Assembly: GCF_044769865.1 (NCBI RefSeq)
Contig: NZ_JBIZWA010000001.1
Coordinates: forward strand, 868,001-932,000
Direction: 5' to 3'
DNA length: 64,000 nt
Source: Homoserinimonas sp044769865
GTDB taxonomy: Bacteria; Actinomycetota; Actinomycetes; Actinomycetales; Microbacteriaceae
The notes beneath the pieces were generated by a model. The model was not told the DNA's origin. It saw only the letters and a list, made by a program, of their open reading frames with translations, and searched no databases. Position 1 is the first letter of the stretch. Every line of letters starts with the position of its first letter. The translations under genes were made by a program, and so were the position numbers. Positions 16,614 through 26,712 of the stretch are shown one piece after another.

Positions 16614-17492
16614 ATGGCATTCACCCTCGTGGCCCAACCCGAACCCACCACAGATGCGGCACCCGTCAGGCAGCGCACCTCGCCGCTGCAGCTCGGGCGC
16701 ATGTCGCTCGCGCACTTCGTCATGGCGGTCGTCGCCATCGCGAGCGTCTTCCCAATCGTGTGGCTGTTCGCGACCGCCGTCGCACCCGCGGCAGCGATCC
16801 TCACGGGAGACGTATTCTCCGGCAGCCCCACCCTCGACAACCTTCGCTACGTCTCGGAGGCCATCCCGCTCGCGCAGATGATGGTCAACTCGTTTCTCAT
16901 GTCGGTCGCGATCACGGCGGCGCAGCTCATCGTCGCCGTCTTCGCCTCCTACGGCTTCGCCGTGTTCGAGTTCCCCGGCAAGAAGGCGCTCTACCTGCTC
17001 TTCATCGGCTCCTGGCTCGTTCCCTTCCAGGTCACGATGATTCCCAACTACGTGCTCATCGCACAGATGGGGATGCTCAACTCGATCCTCGGCATCATCG
17101 TGCCCAACCTGTGCTCGGCTTTCGCCGTCATCATGCTGCGCCAACACATGCGAGGCATCCCGCGTGAACTGCTCGAGGCATCAACCATCGATGGCCGCAG
17201 CAGCTGGGGCACCCTCTGGCTCGTCGTAGTCCCCAACCTCAAGGCCGCCCTCTCCTCACTCGCCGTGATCCTCTTCATCTCGGCGTGGAACGAATACCTG
17301 TGGCCCGTGCTCGTCATGCAGCAAGAGACGAGCGTCATCCAGGTGGGCATCCGGTCGTTCCTGAGCGCCGAAGGCAACAACTGGGGCGCAGTGATGGCGG
17401 CGAGCGGCATCGCCTGCCTGCCCGTCTTCCTGCTCTACGTGTTGCTGCAGCGACAGGTCGTCGACGGCTTCGTGCGATCCGGCCTCAAGTAA
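16614..17492 (+). CDS. ABC importer permease (UgpE/MalG type)
   Basis: A 292-residue second permease with six predicted helices. The EAA loop is RELLEASTIDGRSSWGTL, near residue 185. It is the last gene of the operon of ATPase, binding protein, two phosphoesterases and two permeases. The malic enzyme gene converges on it 38 bp downstream; no clear terminator is visible in the gap. Confidence 0.9.
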   Translation: MAFTLVAQPEPTTDAAPVRQRTSPLQLGRMSLAHFVMAVVAIASVFPIVWLFATAVAPAAAILTGDVFSGSPTLDNLRYVSEAIPLAQMMVNSFLMSVAITAAQLIVAVFASYGFAVFEFPGKKALYLLFIGSWLVPFQVTMIPNYVLIAQMGMLNSILGIIVPNLCSAFAVIMLRQHMRGIPRELLEASTIDGRSSWGTLWLVVVPNLKAALSSLAVILFISAWNEYLWPVLVMQQETSVIQVGIRSFLSAEGNNWGAVMAASGIACLPVFLLYVLLQRQVVDGFVRSGLK

Positions 17493-17530
17493 CAGCGCCG
17501 GGCCACCCGATCAGCACAGCGCCCTCAACG

Positions 17531-18712
17531 TCACGCCTCGGGCACTGCCGCCTTCTGCACAGCGGATGCCACAGCATCCGCCACCCTCGGGTCGAGCGGC
17601 GACGGCACGATGAAGTCGGCTGCGAGATCCTCGCCCACCAGGTCGGCGATCGCATTTGCGGCCGCGAGCTTCATGGCGGGCGTGATGCGGCGGGCGCGCG
17701 CGTCGAGGGCACCGCGGAAGATGCCCGGGAACGCGAGCACGTTGTTGATCTGGTTGGGAAAGTCGCTGCGGCCCGTCGCCACGACCGAGGCGTAGCGGGA
17801 CGCGACATCCGGAAGCACCTCGGGGTCGGGGTTCGACAGGGCGAAGACGATGGCACCCTCGTTCATTCCCTCGAGGTGGGCCTCGTCGACCTTCGCGGAG
17901 GAGACACCGACGAAGGCATCGGCACCATCGAGCGCTTCGCGCGTGCCGCCCTCGAGTGCGTTCCGGTTGGTGATGGATGCGTAGTGGGACTTGATGCCAC
18001 CGAGGTCGGCGCGCGACTTCGAGATGATGCCCTTCGAGTCGAGCAGCACGACGTCGCCCACCCCCGCCGCCAGGAGGGCCTCCGCGATCGCGATACCAGC
18101 GGCACCCGCGCCGCTGATGACGACCCGCATGGCGGAGAAGTCCTTGCCGACGACGCGCGCCGCGTTCGTGAGGGCCGCGAGCACGACGACTGCCGTGCCG
18201 TGCTGGTCGTCGTGCATGACGGGGCAGTCGAGCGCCTCGATCAGCTTCTCCTCGAGCTCGAAGCAGCGGGGAGCCGACACGTCCTCGAGGTTGACGGCGC
18301 CGAAGCTCGGGCGCAGCCGCACGAGCGTCTCGACGATCTCATCGACGTCGGTCGTGTTGAGCACGAGCGGGATCGAGTCGAGCCCGCCGAACTCGCGGAA
18401 CAGCGCGCTCTTCCCCTCCATGACGGGAAGGGATGCTGCGGCGCCGATGTCACCCAGGCCGAGCACGGCCGTGCCATCCGAGACCACGACGACCAGGCGC
18501 GACGCCCACGTGTGCGTCGCGTGCATGCCGGGGTCGTTCGCGATCGCGCGGGAAACCTTCGCGACGCCGGGGGTGTACGCGATCGACAGTTCGCGCTTGC
18601 TCGTCAGCGGCATCTTTGAGACGACGGAGAGCTTGCCTCCCTCGTGGGCGGCGAAGATCTCGGCGTCGGTGATGTCGGTCGTGCTGGTGTTGATGACGGC
18701 GTCAATGGTCAT
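17531..18712 (-). CDS. Malic enzyme, short form
   Basis: Oxidative decarboxylation of malate to pyruvate with NAD(P). At 393 residues this is the short form without the C-terminal phosphotransacetylase-like domain. The malic domain has SIAYTPGVA with the catalytic Tyr, LGLGDIGAAASLPVMEGK and the metal-binding HDDQHGTA. The Rossmann part contains VVISGAGAAGIAIAE. The ATG at 18712 is chosen because GAGGAGA precedes it by five bases; an upstream ATG at 18733 lacks such a site. Cofactor choice is not obvious by eye. Confidence 0.93.
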   Translation of the reverse strand: MTIDAVINTSTTDITDAEIFAAHEGGKLSVVSKMPLTSKRELSIAYTPGVAKVSRAIANDPGMHATHTWASRLVVVVSDGTAVLGLGDIGAAASLPVMEGKSALFREFGGLDSIPLVLNTTDVDEIVETLVRLRPSFGAVNLEDVSAPRCFELEEKLIEALDCPVMHDDQHGTAVVVLAALTNAARVVGKDFSAMRVVISGAGAAGIAIAEALLAAGVGDVVLLDSKGIISKSRADLGGIKSHYASITNRNALEGGTREALDGADAFVGVSSAKVDEAHLEGMNEGAIVFALSNPDPEVLPDVASRYASVVATGRSDFPNQINNVLAFPGIFRGALDARARRITPAMKLAAANAIADLVGEDLAADFIVPSPLDPRVADAVASAVQKAAVPEA

Positions 18713-18878
18713 GGAAGTCTCCTCAGAAGACATGGAGCAAGAGGGGCGAGTGATGGCGGCGACAGTGAGCGCGATGTGCCAGAGAATCGAAGCCCTCCGG
18801 TCGGGCCTGTGGGCCTCGCCGGAGCTCCGTGCCCGCGGTCCTCAGTGAAGTGCCGTGGGGCGTTCCAGATCTTGCACT

Positions 18879-20036
18879 CTACCGGATCGTGCGGTGGAGG
18901 AGCACGATGACCTCGTAGTGGCCCGTGTGCGGGAACATGTCGAGCACCCGCGCCTGGTGCGGCGTGAACGATGGCATCTGCGCGAGGTCGCGCGCGAGCG
19001 ATTCGGCGTTGCAGCTGGAGTAGATGACCGTCCGCACCCGCGACGACTCCAGCATCTGAGTCAGGTCGGGGCCGATGCCGCGACGGGGTGGGTTGACGAT
19101 CACGAGCTCGGGGGCGTCGGCGCTGTCGTCGAGCGCGAAGGCCGCAGCATCCATCGCCCTGAACCGGGCGTCGATTCCGGATGCCTCGGCGCTCGCCTGC
19201 GCCGCGACGACCGCCTCCTCGCTCACCTCGACCCCCACGACGGTGCGGCTCGGCGCCGCGCAGTGGAGGGCGAAGCCGCCCACCCCGCAGTACAGGTCCC
19301 ACACGCTCGCGGGAGCCGCGGCATCCACCCACTCGGCGGCCTGCGCGTAGAGGGCGCGCGCGACCTCGGTGTTGGTCTGGAAGAAGCTGCGCGTGCGCAA
19401 CTGCAGCTCGACGACCCCGAGCCGCATGGGGAGGAAGTCGCGCTGCGTGAGCACGATCTCCTCGTCGCCCTCCAGCACGGCCTTGTGCTCTGGGTGAATG
19501 TTGACGGATGCCACGGCGAGCCGCGGGATTGCGGCCTGTAACCAGTCGAGGTGGTTGCGCACGACCTCGACGGCACGCCGGTCGGCGACGACGACGCGGA
19601 GCATGAGCTCGGCATCCGGTGACACCGTCACGATGAAGTACTTGAGCATGCCGCGCCGCAGCGGCACGTCGTAGGGCTCCAACCCGGAGCGGGTCACGAA
19701 CTCGGCGAGCGCCGGAAAGCTCGACGCGAGCTCGTCGGGGTAGAGCGGGCAGTCCCGCAGGTCGATGCCGCCGCCCTGTCGGTCCAGGATGCCGAGGGTC
19801 GGCTCCGCGATGGAGCCGCCGACGACAAGTTTCGCCTTGTTGCGGAACCCCTCCTGGGCACTCTGCACGGGCGGCAGCCATTTGATCGCCGGGTCGAGTA
19901 GTTCTCGCACGCGCTGCTGCTTGGCCGCGAGCTGCATAGCGTAGGGCTGGTCGAGCAGCGCGCACGAACGGCAGCGGTTCGCGTCGAAGTGGTGGCAGTC
20001 GATCGCGACCGAGTGGGTCACAGGCGTCGCCGTCAT
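18879..20036 (-). CDS. rlmC: 23S rRNA (uracil-5)-methyltransferase, RlmC type
   Basis: A 385-residue SAM-dependent methyltransferase that makes 5-methyluridine in 23S rRNA. The N-terminal Cys cluster (C14, C22, C25, plus the Cys in RDCPLYP) should bind a 4Fe-4S centre. The C-terminal domain has the SAM motif DLYCGVGGFAL, the NPPRRG motif and the catalytic Cys in YSSCNAESLARDL. There is no TRAM domain, which points to RlmC rather than RlmD. The ATG overlaps the stop of the upstream membrane-protein gene by four bases. RlmC versus another member of the family is not certain. Confidence 0.85.
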   Translation of the reverse strand: MTATPVTHSVAIDCHHFDANRCRSCALLDQPYAMQLAAKQQRVRELLDPAIKWLPPVQSAQEGFRNKAKLVVGGSIAEPTLGILDRQGGGIDLRDCPLYPDELASSFPALAEFVTRSGLEPYDVPLRRGMLKYFIVTVSPDAELMLRVVVADRRAVEVVRNHLDWLQAAIPRLAVASVNIHPEHKAVLEGDEEIVLTQRDFLPMRLGVVELQLRTRSFFQTNTEVARALYAQAAEWVDAAAPASVWDLYCGVGGFALHCAAPSRTVVGVEVSEEAVVAAQASAEASGIDARFRAMDAAAFALDDSADAPELVIVNPPRRGIGPDLTQMLESSRVRTVIYSSCNAESLARDLAQMPSFTPHQARVLDMFPHTGHYEVIVLLHRTIR

Positions 20037-20524
20037 CGGGGCTCGGGATGCCGCTGCGCCGCGATCGCTCGCCGGCGCCAGGCGGCCGCGTGCCAGAACA
20101 GGAGGCCGACGATTCCCACGAGCCCTGCCGTGACCGCCGAGGGCCCGACCATATAGCCGAACTGCCGGATGAGCACCTCAACGGGCACGCTGTCTCCGCT
20201 CCAGCCGTAGTTCATGCTGGAGTTTGCCCAGTAGACGAGCCAAGCGCCACCCACTGTGAGTGCGGCTGACATGATCGACGCCGCCGTGATGAAGGGATTC
20301 CGGCGAGGTTCTTCGTACTCGATGAGCTCCCGCTCGACGGCCTCGGAGGGTGCGGCGGCGGGTGCCGCTGCGGGCGGAGTTCCGATGGTCCCGTGAACCG
20401 GCGCCTGCCCCTCCGACGTTGCGCCCGGGTCATGCCGCGCCTCGACCCGCGTCTCGCCCCCACCCGCATAGCCGCGCTGGAACACGGCGGGAAACCGCGG
20501 GTCCACGCCTGGTTGCTCGCTCAT
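20033..20524 (-). CDS. Uncharacterised membrane protein
   Basis: A 163-residue protein. The first 70 residues are Pro/Ala-rich and probably disordered, followed by two predicted membrane segments (about residues 77-99 and 124-147) and a short basic C-terminal tail. The start has GAGGGGGAA upstream. It overlaps rlmC by four bases and begins 45 bp after the pheA stop on the same strand, so a pheA-membrane protein-rlmC transcript is plausible. No known domain recognised. Confidence 0.75.
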   Translation of the reverse strand: MSEQPGVDPRFPAVFQRGYAGGGETRVEARHDPGATSEGQAPVHGTIGTPPAAAPAAAPSEAVERELIEYEEPRRNPFITAASIMSAALTVGGAWLVYWANSSMNYGWSGDSVPVEVLIRQFGYMVGPSAVTAGLVGIVGLLFWHAAAWRRRAIAAQRHPEPR

Positions 20525-20569
20525 AGGTGGTTCCCCCTCGTTGTCGTGCGCCGCGGCATCCGCTCGACC

Positions 20570-21517
20570 CTAGTCGTCCGGCTCGCCCGCGATGAGTCCG
20601 CGCAGCCAGTCGCGCGCCTCGATGAAGGCGGTGTCTTCGTAGCGCGTGATGACGGCGGGGCGCTTGCCGTCGGCCGCGGGGTACGAGCCCAGGAAGATGA
20701 CCTTGGGGCTGAATCGCTTGAGGCCGAGCAGCGCGTCGGCGACCCGCTCGTCGAGGATGTGCCCCTCCAGGTCGATCACGAAGCGGTAGCGACCGAGGGC
20801 GTCGCCGATGGGCCGCGACTCGATCAGGCTCATGTTGACGCCGCGGGTCGCGAACTGCTCAAGCATCTCGAGCAGGCGACCGGCCTTGTCGTCGGGGAGT
20901 TCGGCGATGATGCTCGTCTTGTCGGCACCAGTGCGCGGCGGCACGGGAGCGGTGCGGCTCACGAGCACGAAGCGGGTCACCGCGTTGGGGTTGTCGCCGA
21001 TGTTCTCGGCAAGCACCGACACGTCGTAGTGCTGGCTGATGCCGGGCGGGGCGATCGCGGCATCCGCCAGTTCGTTGTCGAAGAGGGATGCCGCCGCGGC
21101 CACGTTCGAACTCGCCGGGATGTGCGCGTGCCCCGGAAGGTTGGCGCCGAGCCAGCGGCTGCACTGCGCGAAGGCGACCGGATGCGCGTTGATGACCTTC
21201 ACGTCGGAGAGGGGCGTGCCCGGCCGGGTCACCAGCACGAAGTTCACCGGCACGAGGTATTCGCCCACGATGCGGAGCCCCGGCATGGTGGCGAGCGCAT
21301 CCTGGGTGGCGCTGACGCCGCCGTCGATCGAGTTCTCGATGGCGATCATGGCGGCCGTGCTGCGCCCCTCGAGCACGTCGGCGAGCGCCTCGCCGGCGTT
21401 GTTGACCGGTCGCCAGTTCTTGCCCGCCGCCTCCGGCACCTGGGCGAGGGCTGCCTCCGTGAACGTGCCGGCCGGACCCAGGTAGCTGAAGGTCTCATGT
21501 GAGCTGGTTTCGGGCAT
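20570..21517 (-). CDS. pheA: Prephenate dehydratase
   Basis: Converts prephenate to phenylpyruvate in phenylalanine synthesis. The 315 residues contain the catalytic domain (FSYLGPAGTFTEAAL at the start, the Thr-Arg-Phe triad in VTRFVLVSR) and a C-terminal ACT regulatory domain with the Phe-binding ESRP motif. The ATG at 21517 follows a TAGACT -10 box by seven bases with no Shine-Dalgarno sequence, so it is probably leaderless. It is divergent from pgm with only 35 bp between start codons. Confidence 0.95.
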   Translation of the reverse strand: MPETSSHETFSYLGPAGTFTEAALAQVPEAAGKNWRPVNNAGEALADVLEGRSTAAMIAIENSIDGGVSATQDALATMPGLRIVGEYLVPVNFVLVTRPGTPLSDVKVINAHPVAFAQCSRWLGANLPGHAHIPASSNVAAAASLFDNELADAAIAPPGISQHYDVSVLAENIGDNPNAVTRFVLVSRTAPVPPRTGADKTSIIAELPDDKAGRLLEMLEQFATRGVNMSLIESRPIGDALGRYRFVIDLEGHILDERVADALLGLKRFSPKVIFLGSYPAADGKRPAVITRYEDTAFIEARDWLRGLIAGEPDD

Positions 21518-21552
21518 GCCCAAGAGTCTATTTGTGGGACAGTGTTGTAGTT

Positions 21553-23211
<1,659 letters not shown>

Positions 23212-23215
23212 GCCC

Positions 23216-23245
23216 TTTCCTAACTCAGGAGTTTCCTGACTTGGG
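23216..23245. repeat. Short intergenic palindrome, TCAGGAGT family
   Basis: An inverted repeat with arms CCTAACTCAGGA and TCCTGACTTGGG (one mismatch each side of the core) around GTT, lying between the converging pgm and vanY-like genes, where it may end transcription. The core AACTCAGGAGT recurs five times in the 59.29-59.42 kb intergenic region, so it is likely a member of a dispersed repeat family. Confidence 0.55.
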
Positions 23246-23249
23246 ACAG

Positions 23250-24086
23250 CTAGACGCCCGGCGGGTAGTCGGGTGCGGGCGGCAGGCCGAAGAACTCCTC
23301 GAGCGTAGGGGTGCCGGTGGCGCGCAACTCGGCCGCGAGGTCGAGCCCGACGTAGCGGTAGTGCCAGGGCTCGAAGATGTAGCCCGTGACATCCGTCGCC
23401 CCTTGGGGATAACGCAGGTGGTAGCCGAAGCGCCACGCGTTCTCGACCAGCCACAGGCCCTCTGGCGTCGTGGCGAAGCACTCCTGGATCGTGCAGGCGC
23501 CGTTGGCCGCCATGATGTCGGCCGTGAGGCCCGTCTGGTGCTCGCTGTACCCGGGCATGGCGCTCTGGGCCCGCGCGCGCTCCCGGCCGAGCTGGCCGAC
23601 GAGCCGGTCGTGGAGTGATACCTGGGTCGCATAGGAGCGATAGGCGTTCTGCACCACGAGCGTGAGTCCGGCCTCAGCGGATGCCGCGGCGAACATCTGC
23701 TCCATGGCGGCCGCCGCCTCGGCACGCATGGGGGCGCTGCCGGGCACATTCGCCTGCACGAGGTCGGCGGGTGCGTAGTCGATGGGCGCGAGCGGCCTGA
23801 GCTTGTTGTTGACCACCCAGGTGCTCGCAGGGTCGTCGATCGAGCGGGCGCTGCGGTTGAAGAAGGCCTTGGGTTTCTCTGGCTGCGGGGTGGGAGCGAG
23901 CGAGGGAGAGCTGCTCGGCGACGCGGATGCCACGGGCGCGACGGTGTCGTTTGGTGTCGGTTTCGCCGCCCACCACACGGTGCCGGCGAGCGCTGCCGTG
24001 ACGACGGCGACCGCCAGAGCCCCGGCGATGGCGCGGTTGCGTCGCACGCGCGCGCTCGGCCCGGTCGAGGGTCGCTCTGAGGTCAT
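23250..24086 (-). CDS. D,D-carboxypeptidase of the VanY (M15B) family
   Basis: A 278-residue predicted peptidoglycan carboxypeptidase, membrane-anchored and extracellular. There is one N-terminal membrane segment at about residues 20-42 and a Pro/Ser linker. The M15B zinc site follows: SEHQTGLTADI (His and Asp ligands) and EPWHYRYVG (catalytic Glu/His). The start is leaderless: TACACT on the minus strand ends six bases before ATG. The region where its -35 element would lie overlaps a CebR-type operator at 24113-24126, so cellobiose control is possible. The function as D-Ala-D-Ala trimming follows from the family. Confidence 0.87.
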   Translation of the reverse strand: MTSERPSTGPSARVRRNRAIAGALAVAVVTAALAGTVWWAAKPTPNDTVAPVASASPSSSPSLAPTPQPEKPKAFFNRSARSIDDPASTWVVNNKLRPLAPIDYAPADLVQANVPGSAPMRAEAAAAMEQMFAAASAEAGLTLVVQNAYRSYATQVSLHDRLVGQLGRERARAQSAMPGYSEHQTGLTADIMAANGACTIQECFATTPEGLWLVENAWRFGYHLRYPQGATDVTGYIFEPWHYRYVGLDLAAELRATGTPTLEEFFGLPPAPDYPPGV

Positions 24087-24112
24087 CCGGCCAGTGTATT
24101 GTGCGGCTTTCA

Positions 24113-24126
24113 TGGGAGCGCTCCCA
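24113..24126. promoter_or_regulatory. CebR-type operator 1
   Basis: A perfect 14-bp palindrome TGGGAGCGCTCCCA. This is the known consensus for the LacI-family cellobiose repressors CebR (Streptomyces) and CelR (Thermobifida). It lies 27 bp upstream of the vanY-like start, over its predicted -35 region, and 171 bp upstream of cebE. Confidence 0.9.
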
Positions 24127-24220
24127 AGAATTTTCACCGCTCTGACCTGCGGTTTTCTGATCGAAGATGAATCGATGGTTGACAGCCGCTGGCGGCATGC
24201 CTATCGTGAACTCGATTCCT

Positions 24221-24234
24221 TGGGAGCGCTCCCA
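24221..24234. promoter_or_regulatory. CebR-type operator 2
   Basis: A second perfect TGGGAGCGCTCCCA, 63 bp upstream of the cebE start, preceded by CCT. Together with operator 3, centred 24 bp away, it should block the cebE promoter when no cello-oligosaccharide is present. Confidence 0.9.
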
Positions 24235-24244
24235 TGCCCGATCT

Positions 24245-24258
24245 TGGGAGCGCTCTCA
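24245..24258. promoter_or_regulatory. CebR-type operator 3 (one mismatch)
   Basis: TGGGAGCGCTCTCA, differing from the palindrome at one base in the right arm. Its centre is 24 bp from that of operator 2, and it lies 39 bp before cebE. It may be a weaker auxiliary site. Confidence 0.8.
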
Positions 24259-24296
24259 CGGAGCCCCTCACCCACCACGCACACAAAGGAGTGACC

Positions 24297-25604
24297 GTGA
24301 AGCTTTCACGAGGCACCACCGCTGGCAGCGTCATTGCCGGCGCAGCAGCGTTTGCCCTTCTCGCCACCGGCTGCGCATCAGACGCCGGCGCGAGCGACGG
24401 CGACGTCGAACTCACCATCACCACGTTCGGCACCTTCGGCTACGACGACCTCTACAAGCAGTACGAGGACGAGAACCCGGGTGTCACCATCAAGGCGACC
24501 AACATCGACACGGGCGGCAACGCGCGTACCGACGCCTTCACCAAGCTCGCGGCCGGCTCTGGACTCTCCGACATCGTCGCGGTCGAGGAGGGCTGGCTCG
24601 GCCAGATCATGGAGGTCTCCGACCAGTTCGTCGACCTGGGTGACCACGGCGCCGACGACGTCAAGGACCGCTGGATCGACTGGAAGCTCTCGCAGGCCAC
24701 CGACCCCGACGGCCGCATCATCGGTTACGGCACCGACATCGGCCCGACCGGCCTCTGCTACAACGGAGCGCTCTTCGAGGCTGCCGGCATGCCGAGTGAC
24801 CGCGAGGCTGTCGCAGAGCTCTTCGGCGGCGAGGACGCCACCTGGGAGCAGTACTTCGACCTCGGCAAGCAGTACTTCGACGCGACCGGCAAGCCGTGGT
24901 TCGACCACTCCGGCTTCGTGTGGAACTCGATCGTCAACCAGCTTGACGAGGGCTACTACACCGCCGACGGCAAGCTCAACGTCGAGGGCAACGACGAGCT
25001 CAAGACCCGCTTCCTCGAGCTCGCCGAGGCTGCCCAGTACGGCCTCTCCGCCGACCAGGCGGCATGGGACTGGGGCGGGGGCAAGGCCTTCGTCGATGGC
25101 ACCTTCGCCACCTTCGTCTGCCCCGGCTGGATGCTCGGAGTCGTGCAGGGACAGGTCGAGGCCGGCGGCGGCGACGCCAGCACCGGTTGGGACTTCGCTG
25201 ACGTCTTCCCCGGCGGCGCCGGCAACTGGGGCGGCGCGTTCCTGAGCGTGCCCAAGACCTCGGAGCACCCGGAGGAGGCGGCCAAGCTCGCTGAGTGGCT
25301 GACCGCCCCCGAGCAGCAGATCAAGCAGTTCGAGGCCGCGGGAACCTTCCCGTCGACCACGGAGGCGCAGGAGAAGCTGGCCGCGGATGCAACGCCCAAC
25401 GAGTTCTTCAACGACGCTCCCGTCGGTTCGATCCTCGCCTCGCGTGCCGAGGGCGTCGTCGCCCAGTACAAGGGTCCGCACGACTCGCTCATCCAGGAGA
25501 ACGTCTTCGGCCCCGCGCTGAAGTCGGTCGACGAGGGCACGAAGGACGGCCCGGCCGCCTGGGACGAGGCCATCTCGCTCCTCAACGAGGTTGTCCCCGA
25601 CTAG
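24297..25604 (+). CDS. cebE: Cello-oligosaccharide-binding lipoprotein (CebE-type)
   Basis: A 435-residue extracellular solute-binding lipoprotein. The lipobox LLATGC places the anchored Cys at residue 26. The family 1 solute-binding fold shows VTIKATNIDTGGNARTD, SDIVAVEEGW and CPGWMLGVV, with many exposed Trp typical of beta-glucan binders. The GTG at 24297 has AAGGAG five bases upstream. Three CebR operators precede it and the cebF-cebG-bglC-cebR genes follow, which is the basis for the cellobiose/cellotriose assignment. The gene name rests on context rather than close sequence comparison. Confidence 0.87.
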   Translation: MKLSRGTTAGSVIAGAAAFALLATGCASDAGASDGDVELTITTFGTFGYDDLYKQYEDENPGVTIKATNIDTGGNARTDAFTKLAAGSGLSDIVAVEEGWLGQIMEVSDQFVDLGDHGADDVKDRWIDWKLSQATDPDGRIIGYGTDIGPTGLCYNGALFEAAGMPSDREAVAELFGGEDATWEQYFDLGKQYFDATGKPWFDHSGFVWNSIVNQLDEGYYTADGKLNVEGNDELKTRFLELAEAAQYGLSADQAAWDWGGGKAFVDGTFATFVCPGWMLGVVQGQVEAGGGDASTGWDFADVFPGGAGNWGGAFLSVPKTSEHPEEAAKLAEWLTAPEQQIKQFEAAGTFPSTTEAQEKLAADATPNEFFNDAPVGSILASRAEGVVAQYKGPHDSLIQENVFGPALKSVDEGTKDGPAAWDEAISLLNEVVPD

Positions 25605-25628
25605 GCAGCCCGAGTAGCACCTAGCAAC

Positions 25629-25661
25629 GGCGCGGGTCCCGCCCTCCGCGGGGCCCGCGCC
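25629..25661 (+). other. Strong stem-loop between cebE and cebF
   Basis: GGCGCGGGTCCCGC pairs with GCGGGGCCCGCGCC (14 pairs, one G-T) around the loop CCTCC, 24 bp after the cebE stop. There is no following T-run. This kind of element commonly stabilises binding-protein mRNA and reduces read-through to permease genes. Confidence 0.7.
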
Positions 25662-25689
25662 ACCCGCACCGAACTTGAGAGCGCAGGCC

Positions 25690-26712
25690 ATGTCAACACT
25701 GACTCCCCGCCAGCGGCTGAGCCGCCTCGACGTCAAGGCCTCGCCCTACCTCTATATCGCGCCGTTCTTCATCCTCTTCGCGCTCGTGGGGCTCTTCCCA
25801 CTCCTCTACACCTTCGTCGTCTCGCTCTACGACTGGCACCTCCTGAAGGGCCAGGGCGACTTCGTCGGCCTCGGCAACTTCACCGCCGTGCTGCAGGACC
25901 GGTTCTTCTGGAACTCCCTCTTCAACACCTTCAGCATCTTCCTGCTGTCGGCGATCCCCCAGCTGCTTGCGGCCGTCATCATCGCGGCCGTGCTCGACGC
26001 CAACATCCGCGCCAAGACCTTCTGGCGCATGGCCGTGCTGCTCCCCTACGTCGTCACCCCCGTCGCGGTCTCGATCATCTTCAGCAACCTCTTCGGCGAC
26101 GACTACGGTCTCGTCAACAACCTGCTGCAGAACTTCGGCCTCGATCCCGTCGCCTGGCACCGCGAGACCTTCGCGAGCCACTTCGCGATCGCCACCATGG
26201 TCAACTGGCGCTGGACCGGCTACAACGCCCTCATCCTCCTGGCCGCCATGCAGGCAGTGCCGCGCGAGCTGCACGAGTCAGCGGCGATCGACGGGGCGGG
26301 CGCGGTGCGCCGCTTCGTGTCGATCACGATTCCGAGCATCCGGCCCACCATGATCTTCGTCATCATCACGGCCACGATCGGTGGCCTGCAGATCTTCGCC
26401 GAGCCGCGCCTCTTCGACCCCGCCACGGCAGGCGGCGTCGGCGGCTCGCACCGGCAGTTCCAGACGACCGTGCTCTACCTCTGGGAGATGGCGTTCTTCC
26501 GCCAGAACTTCGGCGAGGCTGCGGCGATCGCCTGGCTGCTCTTCATCATCATCATCGTCATCGGCCTCATCAACTTCATGCTCACCCGGCGCATCGCCAC
26601 GGGCGACAGCGCCAAGTCCCGCCGCGCCCTGCCGTGGGTGCGGCGGCGGCACGAGCAGGTCGAGCAAACTGTCACGACGCCGGGAACGATCTCAGAGGAC
26701 GTGAAACTATGA
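25690..26712 (+). CDS. cebF: Cello-oligosaccharide importer permease (CebF-type)
   Basis: A 340-residue inner-membrane permease with six main predicted helices. The EAA coupling loop is ELHESAAIDGAGAVRRF, near residue 195. The ATG at 25690 is used; a TTG at 25675 is possible. Its stop overlaps the cebG start by four bases (ATGA). It forms the channel with CebG. No ATPase gene lies in the cluster, as in Streptomyces, where a shared MsiK protein supplies energy. Confidence 0.88.
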   Translation: MSTLTPRQRLSRLDVKASPYLYIAPFFILFALVGLFPLLYTFVVSLYDWHLLKGQGDFVGLGNFTAVLQDRFFWNSLFNTFSIFLLSAIPQLLAAVIIAAVLDANIRAKTFWRMAVLLPYVVTPVAVSIIFSNLFGDDYGLVNNLLQNFGLDPVAWHRETFASHFAIATMVNWRWTGYNALILLAAMQAVPRELHESAAIDGAGAVRRFVSITIPSIRPTMIFVIITATIGGLQIFAEPRLFDPATAGGVGGSHRQFQTTVLYLWEMAFFRQNFGEAAAIAWLLFIIIIVIGLINFMLTRRIATGDSAKSRRALPWVRRRHEQVEQTVTTPGTISEDVKL

